The notes beneath the pieces are model-generated. The model made no database searches, was not told the DNA's origin, and saw only the letters and a list, made by a program, of their open reading frames with translations. Positions 44,669 to 51,742 of a DNA stretch of 64,000 bases are shown here, piece after piece. Positions within the stretch are counted from its first letter, which is position 1, and each line of letters opens with the position of its first letter. The DNA is from G965215225 sp965215225 (GTDB taxonomy: Bacteria; Pseudomonadota; Gammaproteobacteria; CBDBNL01; JAAOII01). The stretch spans positions 62,001-126,000 of the forward strand of contig OZ244039.1 in the NCBI GenBank assembly GCA_965215225.1, given 5' to 3'. The position numbers and the translations under genes were made by a program.

Positions 44669-45433
44669 ATGAAAATTATGTTCAAACAATCGGTTAGAAC
44701 ACTTAGGGCGTCCTTGTTGTTAATGCCCTTAGCTGTTCCAACTCTTATGGCTAAGAAGCTCAGAGTTCTTTTTGCTTCTGCTAGTATCCTTATGTTGCTT
44801 GGCATTGCCAGCCCGTCCTTTGCCGACTCGCGCTTGCAAGTCTTCCTTAGTTTAGGAAACGAAGGAAATCTATTTCAAGACATAGATTACGAAAATAAGG
44901 TTGAGGAACCAGATGTTGGATATGGTGGTGGAGTTCTTCTTGATTGGACTCTGGATACACCGGACTCCATTCTTACCGGCGGGCTCAGTGGTCATGGGAT
45001 CTCAATTGATTACTATGACATAGGCGAAGACATAGATGACACCACTCATGATATTTCCAGTATTTTTGTTGGCTATCGATATCATTTTCTCGGCAGATTC
45101 TATGCTGGCGCCAGCATAGCCCTGGCTTCAGAAGCGGTGGCTAGTATAGAAGGGGAAGGGCTTGACCCTTTGGTCGCTGAAGGCAATCCGATTGCCTTTA
45201 CTCTTGGCTATTCACATAGATTTCCCCTTGGTCTTACCCTAGGAGTTCACTATATGAATAGTATTCCTACAGATTATGAAATCAATAATCCAGACTTCGA
45301 AGTAGTAATGATGGAAGAGGACGAAGAGGGAAATATGGTCCGATCAACTTCAACTCTAAGAGAACTAGGGATTACAGAAATTGAAGACCTAACCGTAACC
45401 ACGATTGGAGCGACTATCGGTTTTCGTTTTTAA
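44669..45433 (+). CDS. Outer-membrane beta-barrel protein (copy 1)
   Basis: 254 residues. Probable signal peptide within the first 52 residues: MAKKLRVLFASASILMLLGIASPSFA, preceded by an extra hydrophobic MKIMFKQSVRTLRASLLLMPLAVPTLM, so either Met may be the start. The mature part alternates in barrel fashion (IFVGYRYHFLGRFYAGASIALASEAV; IAFTLGYSHRFPLGLTLGVHYMNSIPTDYE) and ends in a terminal strand VTTIGATIGFRF with C-terminal Phe, the usual barrel-assembly signal. It resembles small OmpW/OmpA-barrel-like proteins; ligand unknown. The paralogue is at 49765. A possible -10 (GAGTATAAT) lies at 44628-44636. Confidence 0.8.
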   Translation: MKIMFKQSVRTLRASLLLMPLAVPTLMAKKLRVLFASASILMLLGIASPSFADSRLQVFLSLGNEGNLFQDIDYENKVEEPDVGYGGGVLLDWTLDTPDSILTGGLSGHGISIDYYDIGEDIDDTTHDISSIFVGYRYHFLGRFYAGASIALASEAVASIEGEGLDPLVAEGNPIAFTLGYSHRFPLGLTLGVHYMNSIPTDYEINNPDFEVVMMEEDEEGNMVRSTSTLRELGITEIEDLTVTTIGATIGFRF

Positions 45434-45790
45434 GCCTTTGTAGGATATAGCGATAAAATATGGCGCGGAAGCAACAGGGACAAAGACGACAGAAATTGAA
45501 GGCGTAACCGTCACAACGATTGGGGCAACTGCTGGTTTTCGTTTTTAAGCTCTTATAGGACATAGGGTAGTAGAATGTGGTCATAAGATATGACCACTTC
45601 TAATTTTCTTTATTCTCTTTAATTCTCACGTCAATTTTTGCCTTCCTACCAATCTCTCCTCTCTTGTCCTGGCTATTTCTAATCAAGGAAGGCTAGATTG
45701 GAAATCCCACTAGGGACATAAGCGGTGCTCTTATCTCTCTTAGCCATCTCTCTTAGACCTCGCCTTACTGGAGCTGGTCAATAGTTCTTC
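45434..45790. other. Intergenic region with a duplicated OMP tail and a hairpin
   Basis: 45489-45550 repeats the last 60 or so bases of the OMP gene, stop codon included. A 9-bp perfect hairpin GTGGTCATA/TATGACCAC at 45577-45597 may be a terminator, though no clear T-run follows. Near 45765-45805 the sequence resembles an hsdS 3' end (LLELVNSSSPST). No gene is seen. Confidence 0.55.
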
Positions 45791-45792
45791 GC

Positions 45793-45924
45793 CATCCACA
45801 TAACAGGCACGAAGTAAGACGCCTCTCAGCTCTTTGGCAGTTTTATCTCATTATGGACGATTTGCTCTCAGACAGATTCGCAGAATATGGTGTATAATCC
45901 CCTAAAATTTCTACTATTGTAGAT
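45793..45924 (+). promoter_or_regulatory. Leader, promoter and Cas12a-type repeat in front of the R-M gene (unit B1)
   Basis: Leader 45793-45905 is shared with 49416-49530 and in part with 49595-49695. The promoter has CAGACA (45869-45874), an 18-bp gap, and TATAAT (45893-45898), putting the expected transcript start at 45905, one base before the repeat core AATTTCTACTATTGTAGAT (45906-45924). The mRNA of the gene at 45944 would therefore begin with the Cas12a handle, 19 bases before the start codon. Ribosome site AAAGGAG at 45930-45936. Confidence 0.8.
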
Positions 45925-45943
45925 ACTATGAAAGGAGAGTCTC

Positions 45944-48001
45944 ATGACAAATAATGCTATCAATAGCTATCAAGATGCCGCTCAGTTCTGCCAAAATCTC
46001 TATGGTGCTTCTATCTTTTCAGAAGACGCCATTAATAGAATCAAAGAGAACATTTTTACAAGGGATGGCAAACGCTATTTGAAGTGTCTAAAAAGGGGTA
46101 AAGATATTCAAGCTAGACATGAGGAAATTATCAGACAGCTCATGCTTGATAAGCTCATAGAAGAATACAAATATCCCGTTGGCTTGCTAGATGTGGAGTA
46201 TTCCGTTAGTTTTGGCAGAGAAAAGAAGTTGGCAGACATTGTCATCTTAAATAAAGCAGATAAGACAAGCGTTTATTGTGTTGTGGAAGTCAAGAAGCAG
46301 AAAGAGAAGGATGGGAAAGAGCAATTAAAAAGCTATACCAATGCAACTGGTTCGCCCCTAGCAATATGGACAAATGGAACAAGGATAGAGTATTATGAGA
46401 GGGTTAAGCCCAACCATTTTGAGCATCTTACTGATATTCCTAAGGCAAATCAAACAATCGATGATGTAAAGGAAAAGAAATTTACTTATCTTGATTTAAT
46501 GAAAAAAGATAAACTAAGAAAAAACAGAACTTCTTTAGAGGAAATCATAAAAGGCCTAGAGGATGAGGTCTTAGCCAATGCAGGCGTTGATGTGTTTGAG
46601 GAAGTATTCAAGCTCATCTTTACTAAGCTCTATGATGAGCTCTCTAGTTTTAGAGATATTCAGAATATTTTAAATGAAATCAAGAAGCTAAGGAAACAAG
46701 ACGCCAAGATTTCCGAAGATGATACCCTAAAAAAAATAGCCGGTGATGAGTTTCGCTCCTTAGAGTTTAGAAGTAAAGGAGATGCGCATCATAATAGGGA
46801 AATAATTGAAGGTCTCTTTGAGAGGGCGAAAAAGAGATGGCCTGGAATTTTTGACGACGAAGAAAAAATAAAAATAATGGATGAGAATCATCTAAGAATA
46901 GCGGTTGCCTATCTGCAAGATGTAAAAATTTACAACTCCAACCTTTCTGTGATTGATAAGGCTTTTGAATACCTAATTAGTAAGACCGCAAAAGGAGAGA
47001 AGGGACAGTATTTCACCCCGCGCAATGTTATTGATATGTGTGTCTATATGCTAAATCCCCAAAAAGATGAATTTATGATTGACCCAGCCTGTGGAAGCTG
47101 CGGTTTTACAGTGCACACCTTGGCAAATGTATGGAAAAAGATTAAAACTGGCAAGCACTCGTTTCAAGCTCAGTTTTTTGGCTATGAACTAACAGCAGAA
47201 CAAAGAGAATATCTTGACAATGTCTTTGGCATAGACTTTGATGAAAAATCTGTCAAGGTCGCGCGAACCCTTAACATGATAGCAGGGGATGGAAATATCC
47301 ATGTTCTACATATGAATGCTCTGGATTATCCAAGATGGGAAAAGAACAAAGAAGAGCGTAAGTGGCTTAAAACTTATAATGCAGGCTATCAAAGACTTCT
47401 TGATCATGCCACTGATGAAAAAAATCCGCAGGAGTTTGATTTTGACATTGTCATGGCAAACCCGCCTTTTGCCGGCAATATAAAAGACAGTCGTCTATTG
47501 GGAGAATATGACATTGTCTTTAATGAGAAAAGGAAAAAGGCTGATAGCATTTCTAGGGACATCCTATTTATTGAAAGAAACCTAAGCCTTCTGAAACCAG
47601 GTGGTCGGATGGCAATTATTCTGCCGCAAGGAAGATTTAATAATGTTTCGGATGAAAGGATCAGAGATTTCATTATGGAAAGAGCTAGGCTCATCGCGGT
47701 TGTGGGACTGGATGGGAATACCTTCAAGCCTCATACCGGAACAAAGACATCGGTTCTGTTCGTTCAAAAATGGGACAAGAAAACTAATCCACCGATGGAC
47801 GACTATCCTATCTTTATGGCAGTTAGTCAATGCACAGGAAAAGACAATTCAGGTGAAGAGATCTATAAGATGACCGAAGACGGCCAAAGGGAACTTGATG
47901 AGCATGGGCATCTTATTCAAAAACATGACCTAGAAGAAATTGCTAAATCTTTTGGGCAATGGGCAGAAGACAATCAGCTGAGTTTTTGGCAAGCCAGTTA
48001 A
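45944..48001 (+). CDS. Fused restriction nuclease-methyltransferase (HSDR_N-like plus HsdM)
   Basis: 685 residues. Residues about 30-190 resemble the HSDR_N PD-(D/E)XK nuclease domain (LLDVEYSVSFGREKKLADIVILN with Asp, then VYCVVEVKKQKEK with the ExK pair near 114). Residues 210-350 are HsdM-like helices. The N6-adenine methyltransferase part has motif I DPACGSCGF near residue 380 and catalytic NPPF near 506. Together with the following hsdS gene this resembles a two-gene BcgI-like type IIB/IIG system, in which one chain cuts and methylates and the S chain gives specificity. The 5' end of its mRNA would carry a Cas12a-type repeat (unit B1). Bases 46082-46113 match the spacer position of unit B2. 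Confidence 0.88.
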   Translation: MTNNAINSYQDAAQFCQNLYGASIFSEDAINRIKENIFTRDGKRYLKCLKRGKDIQARHEEIIRQLMLDKLIEEYKYPVGLLDVEYSVSFGREKKLADIVILNKADKTSVYCVVEVKKQKEKDGKEQLKSYTNATGSPLAIWTNGTRIEYYERVKPNHFEHLTDIPKANQTIDDVKEKKFTYLDLMKKDKLRKNRTSLEEIIKGLEDEVLANAGVDVFEEVFKLIFTKLYDELSSFRDIQNILNEIKKLRKQDAKISEDDTLKKIAGDEFRSLEFRSKGDAHHNREIIEGLFERAKKRWPGIFDDEEKIKIMDENHLRIAVAYLQDVKIYNSNLSVIDKAFEYLISKTAKGEKGQYFTPRNVIDMCVYMLNPQKDEFMIDPACGSCGFTVHTLANVWKKIKTGKHSFQAQFFGYELTAEQREYLDNVFGIDFDEKSVKVARTLNMIAGDGNIHVLHMNALDYPRWEKNKEERKWLKTYNAGYQRLLDHATDEKNPQEFDFDIVMANPPFAGNIKDSRLLGEYDIVFNEKRKKADSISRDILFIERNLSLLKPGGRMAIILPQGRFNNVSDERIRDFIMERARLIAVVGLDGNTFKPHTGTKTSVLFVQKWDKKTNPPMDDYPIFMAVSQCTGKDNSGEEIYKMTEDGQRELDEHGHLIQKHDLEEIAKSFGQWAEDNQLSFWQAS

Positions 48002-48028
48002 ACCAGCTTAGCTAGAACAAGCCCAACC

Positions 48029-49428
48029 ATGAGATATCGCCCCCCCCCCCCCCCCCCCCCCCCCGAAATCTCTGGTTCGAAACCACCAAAAAGAAGATTG
48101 ATGAAGCAAGGCGGTTTGATGCCAAATACTTTGAACCGAAATATGACGAGATTATTAAAAGAATCGAATCTTACCACGGCGGGTTTGATGTTGTTGGGAA
48201 CATTGTAAGTTGGGAAAAGGGGATAGAAGTAGGAAGCAATGAATATAGAAAAGAAGGGAAAGGCTTTTTAAGAGTTGCTGATTTTTCGAAATGGGGATTT
48301 GATAGCATAGAAAAGAAGATATCAGATAATCTTTTCGCCGACTTAAAACAACTATACCAACCCAAAGCCGGCGATATTCTATTCACTAAAGACGGAACCT
48401 TAGGTATTAGCTATCTTGTAAAAGAGGATGAAGAGTGTGTTCTGAGTAGTGCTTTTTTAAGATGCTTCCTAAAAGCAAAATACAAGGACTTTGAAAAAGG
48501 GTTTTTAGTGCTCTTTTTTAATTCTGCTCCTTGTAAATTACAGGTGGAAAGGCTTTCCGGAGGAGCAGTTATCTCTCATCTAAAACCTTCTGATTTTGAA
48601 AAAATCAAAATTCCGCTATTCCCCAAAGCCTTCCGACTCCAAATTGACAGGCTTGTCAAGTTGGCTTATGAAAAACATGCCCAGTCCAAACAATTCTATC
48701 ATCGAGCCGAAATCCTACTCTTAGAAGAGTTGGGGCTTGTAGGTTATCAACCGAAGCACCAATTATCTTTTGAGACTACCAAAAAGGAGGTGGATAAAGC
48801 GGAGCGGTTCGATGCCGAATATTTTCAACCAAAATATGACGAGATTATTAAAAGAATTGAGGCTTACCACGGCGGGTTCGATCTTGTTGGAAATATCGTA
48901 AATTTCAAAAATAGAATCTACCAACCTAAACAGGAAAAGGAATACCGTTATATTTCTTTGGCCGATGTCTCAGCACAAGGATACATAAATAGCTTTGTAA
49001 AAGATTATGGGAAAAATCTACCAACAAGAGCTAGACGAAAAGTAAATACCAACGATGTTATCATTTCTTCAATAGGCGGTTCTTTGGAAGCCTGCACTCT
49101 GATTGGACAAGACCTTAATAATGCTCTCTGTTCCACAGGATTCTTCGTTATTAGTTCTAAAAAAATTAATCTTGAAACCTTACTGGTTTTGTTTAAAAGC
49201 TCAATTATTCAACCTCTGTTAGAAAGAGGAGTTTCTGGAACTATCTTGGGAGCTATCAATCAAAATGAACTTGAAAAAATCAAACTTCCCCTTTTTGACA
49301 AAAACACCCAAACCCAAATTGCCAAAAAAATCCAAAAAAGTTTTCAGTTGAGAAAAGAGAGTGAGACACTTTATGACGAAGCTGAAACTCTACTCCTAGA
49401 AGAGCTGGGCGCTGCACCATCCACATAA
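48029..49428 (+). CDS. hsdS: Specificity subunit HsdS, poly-C phase-variable start
   Basis: DNA-recognition subunit for the preceding R-M protein. After a 25-C tract the frame reads WFETTKKKIDEARRFDAKYFEPKYDEIIKRIE and on to the stop at 49428, about 460 codons in all. It has two target-recognition domains, each preceded by nearly the same segment (FETTKK..D.A.RFDA.YF.PKYDEIIKRIE.YHGGFD.VGNIV) and followed by a coiled spacer (FYHRAEILLLEELGL; LYDEAETLLLEELGA). The only nearby ATG, 48029 (MRYR), is out of frame with the body at C25 and would be in frame at C26 or C23. The assembled sequence is thus the OFF phase, if the tract length is right. Confidence 0.82.
48040..48064 (+). repeat. Homopolymer tract C25 at the start of hsdS
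   Basis: Twenty-five consecutive C, eleven bases after the first base of ATG 48029. Such a tract will slip during replication and switch hsdS on or off. It is also a place where assembly length is unreliable. Confidence 0.92.
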
Positions 49429-49581
49429 CAGGCACGAAACAAGATGCCTCTCAGCTCTTTGGCAGTTTTATCTAATTATGGACGATTTTCTCTCAGATAG
49501 ATTCGCAGAAGATGGTATATAATTCCCTAAAATTTCTACTATTGTAGATAAATGTCTAAAAAGGAATAAAGACATTCAAGC
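49416..49581 (+). CRISPR. Solitary leader-repeat unit with an hsdM-matching spacer segment (unit B2)
   Basis: Leader 49416-49530 (copy of the B1 leader, starting inside the last codons of hsdS) with TATAAT at 49518-49523. The repeat core is 49531-49549, and the segment from 49550 matches 46082-46113 of the upstream R-M gene at 28 of 32 positions (differences at 3, 16, 17, 24). Similarity stops there. The predicted transcript starts at 49530, so it would be a handle-plus-guide RNA. The target carries TTTG directly 5' (46078-46081), a canonical Cas12a PAM. Confidence 0.65.
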
Positions 49582-49594
49582 AAAATCTAAACTA

Positions 49595-49714
49595 GAGCAC
49601 GAAGCAAGACGCCTCTTTGGGTCTTTGGCAATTTTTCTCATTATGGATGATCTGCTCTCAGACAGATTCGCAGAAGGTAGTGTATAATTCCCTAAAATTT
49701 CTACTATTGTAGAT
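49595..49714 (+). promoter_or_regulatory. Leader plus Cas12a-type repeat in front of OMP copy 2 (unit B3)
   Basis: Third leader copy (GAGCACGAAGCAAGACGCC ... CAGACAGATTCGCAG) with TATAAT at 49683-49688 and the repeat core at 49696-49714, so transcription should again begin at the first base before the core. The OMP upstream sequence follows directly and is homologous to 44618 onward in OMP copy 1, which has no repeat. Confidence 0.75.
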
Positions 49715-49764
49715 ATACTATTTGAGTATAATAAGAAGATGAAATTTAAATATCCTAATGAAAG

Positions 49765-50439
49765 ATGAAAATTATGTTCAAACAATCGGTTAGGGCATTC
49801 TTGTTGTTAATGTCCTTAGCTGTTCCGACTCTTAGGGCTAAGAAGCTCAGGGCTCTTTTTGCTTCGGCTAGTATCATTTTGCTGATTGGCATTGCCAGCC
49901 CATCTTTTGCGGACTCGCGCTTACAAGCCTTCCTTAGCCTAGGAAGCGGAGGAAGTCTATTTCAAGATATAGACTTCGAAGGTAAGTCCGGCGAATTTGA
50001 TGATAAATCTGGTAGTGGAATCCTTTTTGATTGGACTGTGGACACACCTGACTCCATTCTCACCGGCGGGCTCAGCCGCCACGGGCTTTCAATCGACTAC
50101 TATGACACCAGCGAACAGGAAGGTGAGGATAGCATTGAGATAACTAGCATTTTTGTCGGCTACCGCTATCATTTTCTCAAAAGATTCTATGCTGGCGCCA
50201 GCATAGCCTTGAATTCGGAAGCAGTGCATAGTGAAGCAGGGCTTGATCCTGCGACTGCCAACGCTAATCCGATCGCCTATACCTTTGGCTATTCATATGG
50301 ATTCCCCATTGGTCCTACCTTAGGAGTTCATTATATGAATAGTCTTCCTACCGACTATGAGTTTGATGATCCAACCCGCTCGGACCTTGAAGACCTAACC
50401 GTAACAACGATTGGGGTAACTGCTGGCTTGCGCTTTTAA
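49765..50439 (+). CDS. Outer-membrane beta-barrel protein (copy 2)
   Basis: 224 residues, paralogue of 44669-45433 (same signal region with KKLRALFASASIILLIGIASPSFADS, same strands IFVGYRYHFLKRFYAGASIALNSEAV and GPTLGVHYMNSLPTDYEF, terminal strand VTTIGVTAGLRF). It lacks an acidic stretch of about 30 residues present in copy 1 near the end (VVMMEEDEEGNMVR), probably a surface loop. It has its own -10-like GAGTATAATAAG (49724-49735), and a Cas12a-type repeat unit directly upstream. Confidence 0.8.
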   Translation: MKIMFKQSVRAFLLLMSLAVPTLRAKKLRALFASASIILLIGIASPSFADSRLQAFLSLGSGGSLFQDIDFEGKSGEFDDKSGSGILFDWTVDTPDSILTGGLSRHGLSIDYYDTSEQEGEDSIEITSIFVGYRYHFLKRFYAGASIALNSEAVHSEAGLDPATANANPIAYTFGYSYGFPIGPTLGVHYMNSLPTDYEFDDPTRSDLEDLTVTTIGVTAGLRF

Positions 50440-50747
50440 GTCTTTATCCTTTAGTCATAGAACATAGCCACAGAATATAGCCACCTTCTAATTCTCTATT
50501 CTCTTCAATCCTCCTTGATTCTTGGTGAATCCCCATTATAAGTGCGCCCATCTTGGTGAGATTATATAATCCTGTCCAACCAAAAGAGCGGTCTCGTGTA
50601 AAAGCATTATACCCGTCTTTCAAAGAAAGAACGAGCGGTGATAGAAAGAATGAGGAGAGAAGGAAGGAGTGTGTGCTTTATAGCTCGGCGCTTAGATCCT
50701 CCTACCATTAGCCGAGAAACTCAGCGTAATAGCGGTGCATCCAACGA

Positions 50748-50783
50748 ATCTACCATAATAGAAATTTTATATCATCCCTATAC
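50748..50783 (-). repeat. Degenerate Cas12a-type 36-nt repeat
   Basis: ATCTACCATAATAGAAATT and then TTATATCATCCCTATAC match the 36-nt repeat of the mini-array at 31 positions. The stem still pairs with a G-U replacement. It lies just after an IS30 remnant. Confidence 0.65.
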
Positions 50784-50894
50784 TTTTTGCTGGGAGTGGC
50801 ACAAGGGAAATGGGATAGTGTGATTGATTGAGGGATAAGCTGCTTCTTTATCAAATTTTCTATCCAATGTAACCACCGAAAACAAGAAAAAAAA

Positions 50895-50930
50895 GAGGCG
50901 CCGGTTAGGGCACCTCATTTTTTTATGTCA
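50895..50930. terminator. Bidirectional Rho-independent terminator
   Basis: GAGGCGCC, loop GGTTAG, GGCACCTC (one C-A mismatch) is followed by T7 on the plus strand and, read the other way, by T8. It could end the OMP copy 2 transcript and that of the small minus-strand gene at 51062. Confidence 0.8.
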
Positions 50931-51061
50931 TGCCTATTTGGCAGACTTAGTGAGCACGGTCACAAAAAGAAGCGTTAGAATAATCGCTTATCCATTAAGC
51001 AATGCCGCTCCCATCAACGCAACTTATCTACATTGTTACGATGGCTGTTTTTCTATCCGCT

Positions 51062-51307
51062 TCAATCTTTGCCGCTGCAGAGTGCTTGTTCAATAATAAA
51101 AGCAGCCGCACAAAATGCTAAGTTAACCGGAGTAGGACTTTTTGCTGCAGCAGCACAAACGATTTTACGACCCGCCTTTGCTGCGTCACATGCATTTATC
51201 TTTATCAAATTATGAACTTCCGCTGCCTTTGGTTCACTTTCCATAGACTTAACAATTGCTTCAAGGACAAACAAAGCTTGCTCTTTTTCTTTCTCAGTCA
51301 TTTCCAT
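51062..51307 (-). CDS. Small helical protein of unknown function
   Basis: 81 residues starting MEMTEKEKEQALFVLEAIVK with a good ribosome site (AAAGAGG, seven bases before the ATG). The N-terminal half is charged and helical. The C-terminal half is Ala/Cys-rich and mildly hydrophobic (INACDAAKAGRKIVCAAAAK, VNLAFCAAAFIIEQALCSG) with four cysteines. I do not recognise a family. A terminator lies about 130 bases downstream. The ribosome site and consistent frame make it more likely real than not. Confidence 0.5.
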   Translation of the reverse strand: MEMTEKEKEQALFVLEAIVKSMESEPKAAEVHNLIKINACDAAKAGRKIVCAAAAKSPTPVNLAFCAAAFIIEQALCSGKD

Positions 51308-51329
51308 AATGATACCTCTTTATTTAATT

Positions 51330-51470
51330 GAATAACGAAATAATTAATTAATTAATTAATTAATTATGCAGATTATAGCAGAAAAAGAGAAAAAAAACTG
51401 TATTTAACGAGGACAAAAACAACAAAAAATGCACATTAAATACTCCTAATCAACACTCAATTTCAACCTA
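51330..51470 (-). mobile_element. IS5-type remnant
   Basis: GAGGACAAAAACAACAAAAA followed by CTCCTAATCAACACTCAATTTC matches, in reverse orientation, the region between the transposase and left end of the IS at 38426. A TTAA repeat (51344-51366) precedes it. Confidence 0.6.
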
Positions 51471-51665
51471 GATTTCTTTATATCTGTCAGGTTGGCCCTT
51501 GATGAGCATGAACTTACATTCTTTATATAGGAATCTCAAAGACTTTCCCTTTGCTTTGCCAGCAGAAAATATATCTTCTCCATATACTTCCTTTAATATG
51601 CCATTTGGAACGGATATTAGCTTAATAGATGTAATAGCTAGGCTCTTCTCATCATAGACAACACT
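51468..51665 (-). pseudogene. C-terminal fragment of a restriction endonuclease next to a Cas12a-type repeat
   Basis: On the minus strand the frame runs through the repeat core (51666-51684, read KISTIVD) into SVVYDEKSLAITSIKLISVP, NGILKEVYGEDIFSAGKAKG and KSLRFLYKECKFMLIKG, with a stop at 51468. A GTG at 51692 could start it. Judged by order and strand this is the C-terminal part of the restriction enzyme whose N-terminal part is at 51771-52048. The middle is lost and the repeat plus IS30-like sequence lies in its place. Confidence 0.5.
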
Positions 51666-51684
51666 ATCTACAATAGTAGAAATT
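51666..51684 (-). repeat. Solitary Cas12a-type repeat core inside a broken restriction gene
   Basis: Exact AATTTCTACTATTGTAGAT on the minus strand. Only three further bases upstream match the 36-nt form. IS30-like sequence (ACCCGGTTAGATGAGATTGT) lies directly upstream and nuclease coding sequence downstream. Confidence 0.9.
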
Positions 51685-51742
51685 TTAATCACGAATTTAC
51701 ATCATAAATGTAACCCGGTTAGATGAGATTGTCCAATCCCAT

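Larger units (their letters stand above)
50440..51061. other. Intergenic region: IS30 remnant, degenerate repeat, terminator
   Basis: 50530-50740 is a degenerate IS30-type 5' end (GCGGTCTCGTGTAAAAGC, AAAGAAAGAACGAGCGG, CTTTATAGCTCGGCGC). 50748-50783 is a degenerate Cas12a-type repeat. 50895-50930 is a terminator. The remainder shows no gene. Confidence 0.55.

Noticed and set aside
45944..48001. Cas12a or another cas gene among the large proteins
   Set aside because: The protein has HsdM motifs (DPACGSCGF, NPPF) and no RuvC signature; no window protein has the size or motifs of Cas12a, Cas1, Cas2 or Cas4.
49715..49745. Spacer-like match after the repeat at 49696 to the OMP copy 1 promoter
   Set aside because: Similarity continues through the whole gene, so it is ordinary paralogy and not a guide match; only the junction position is kept as an observation.
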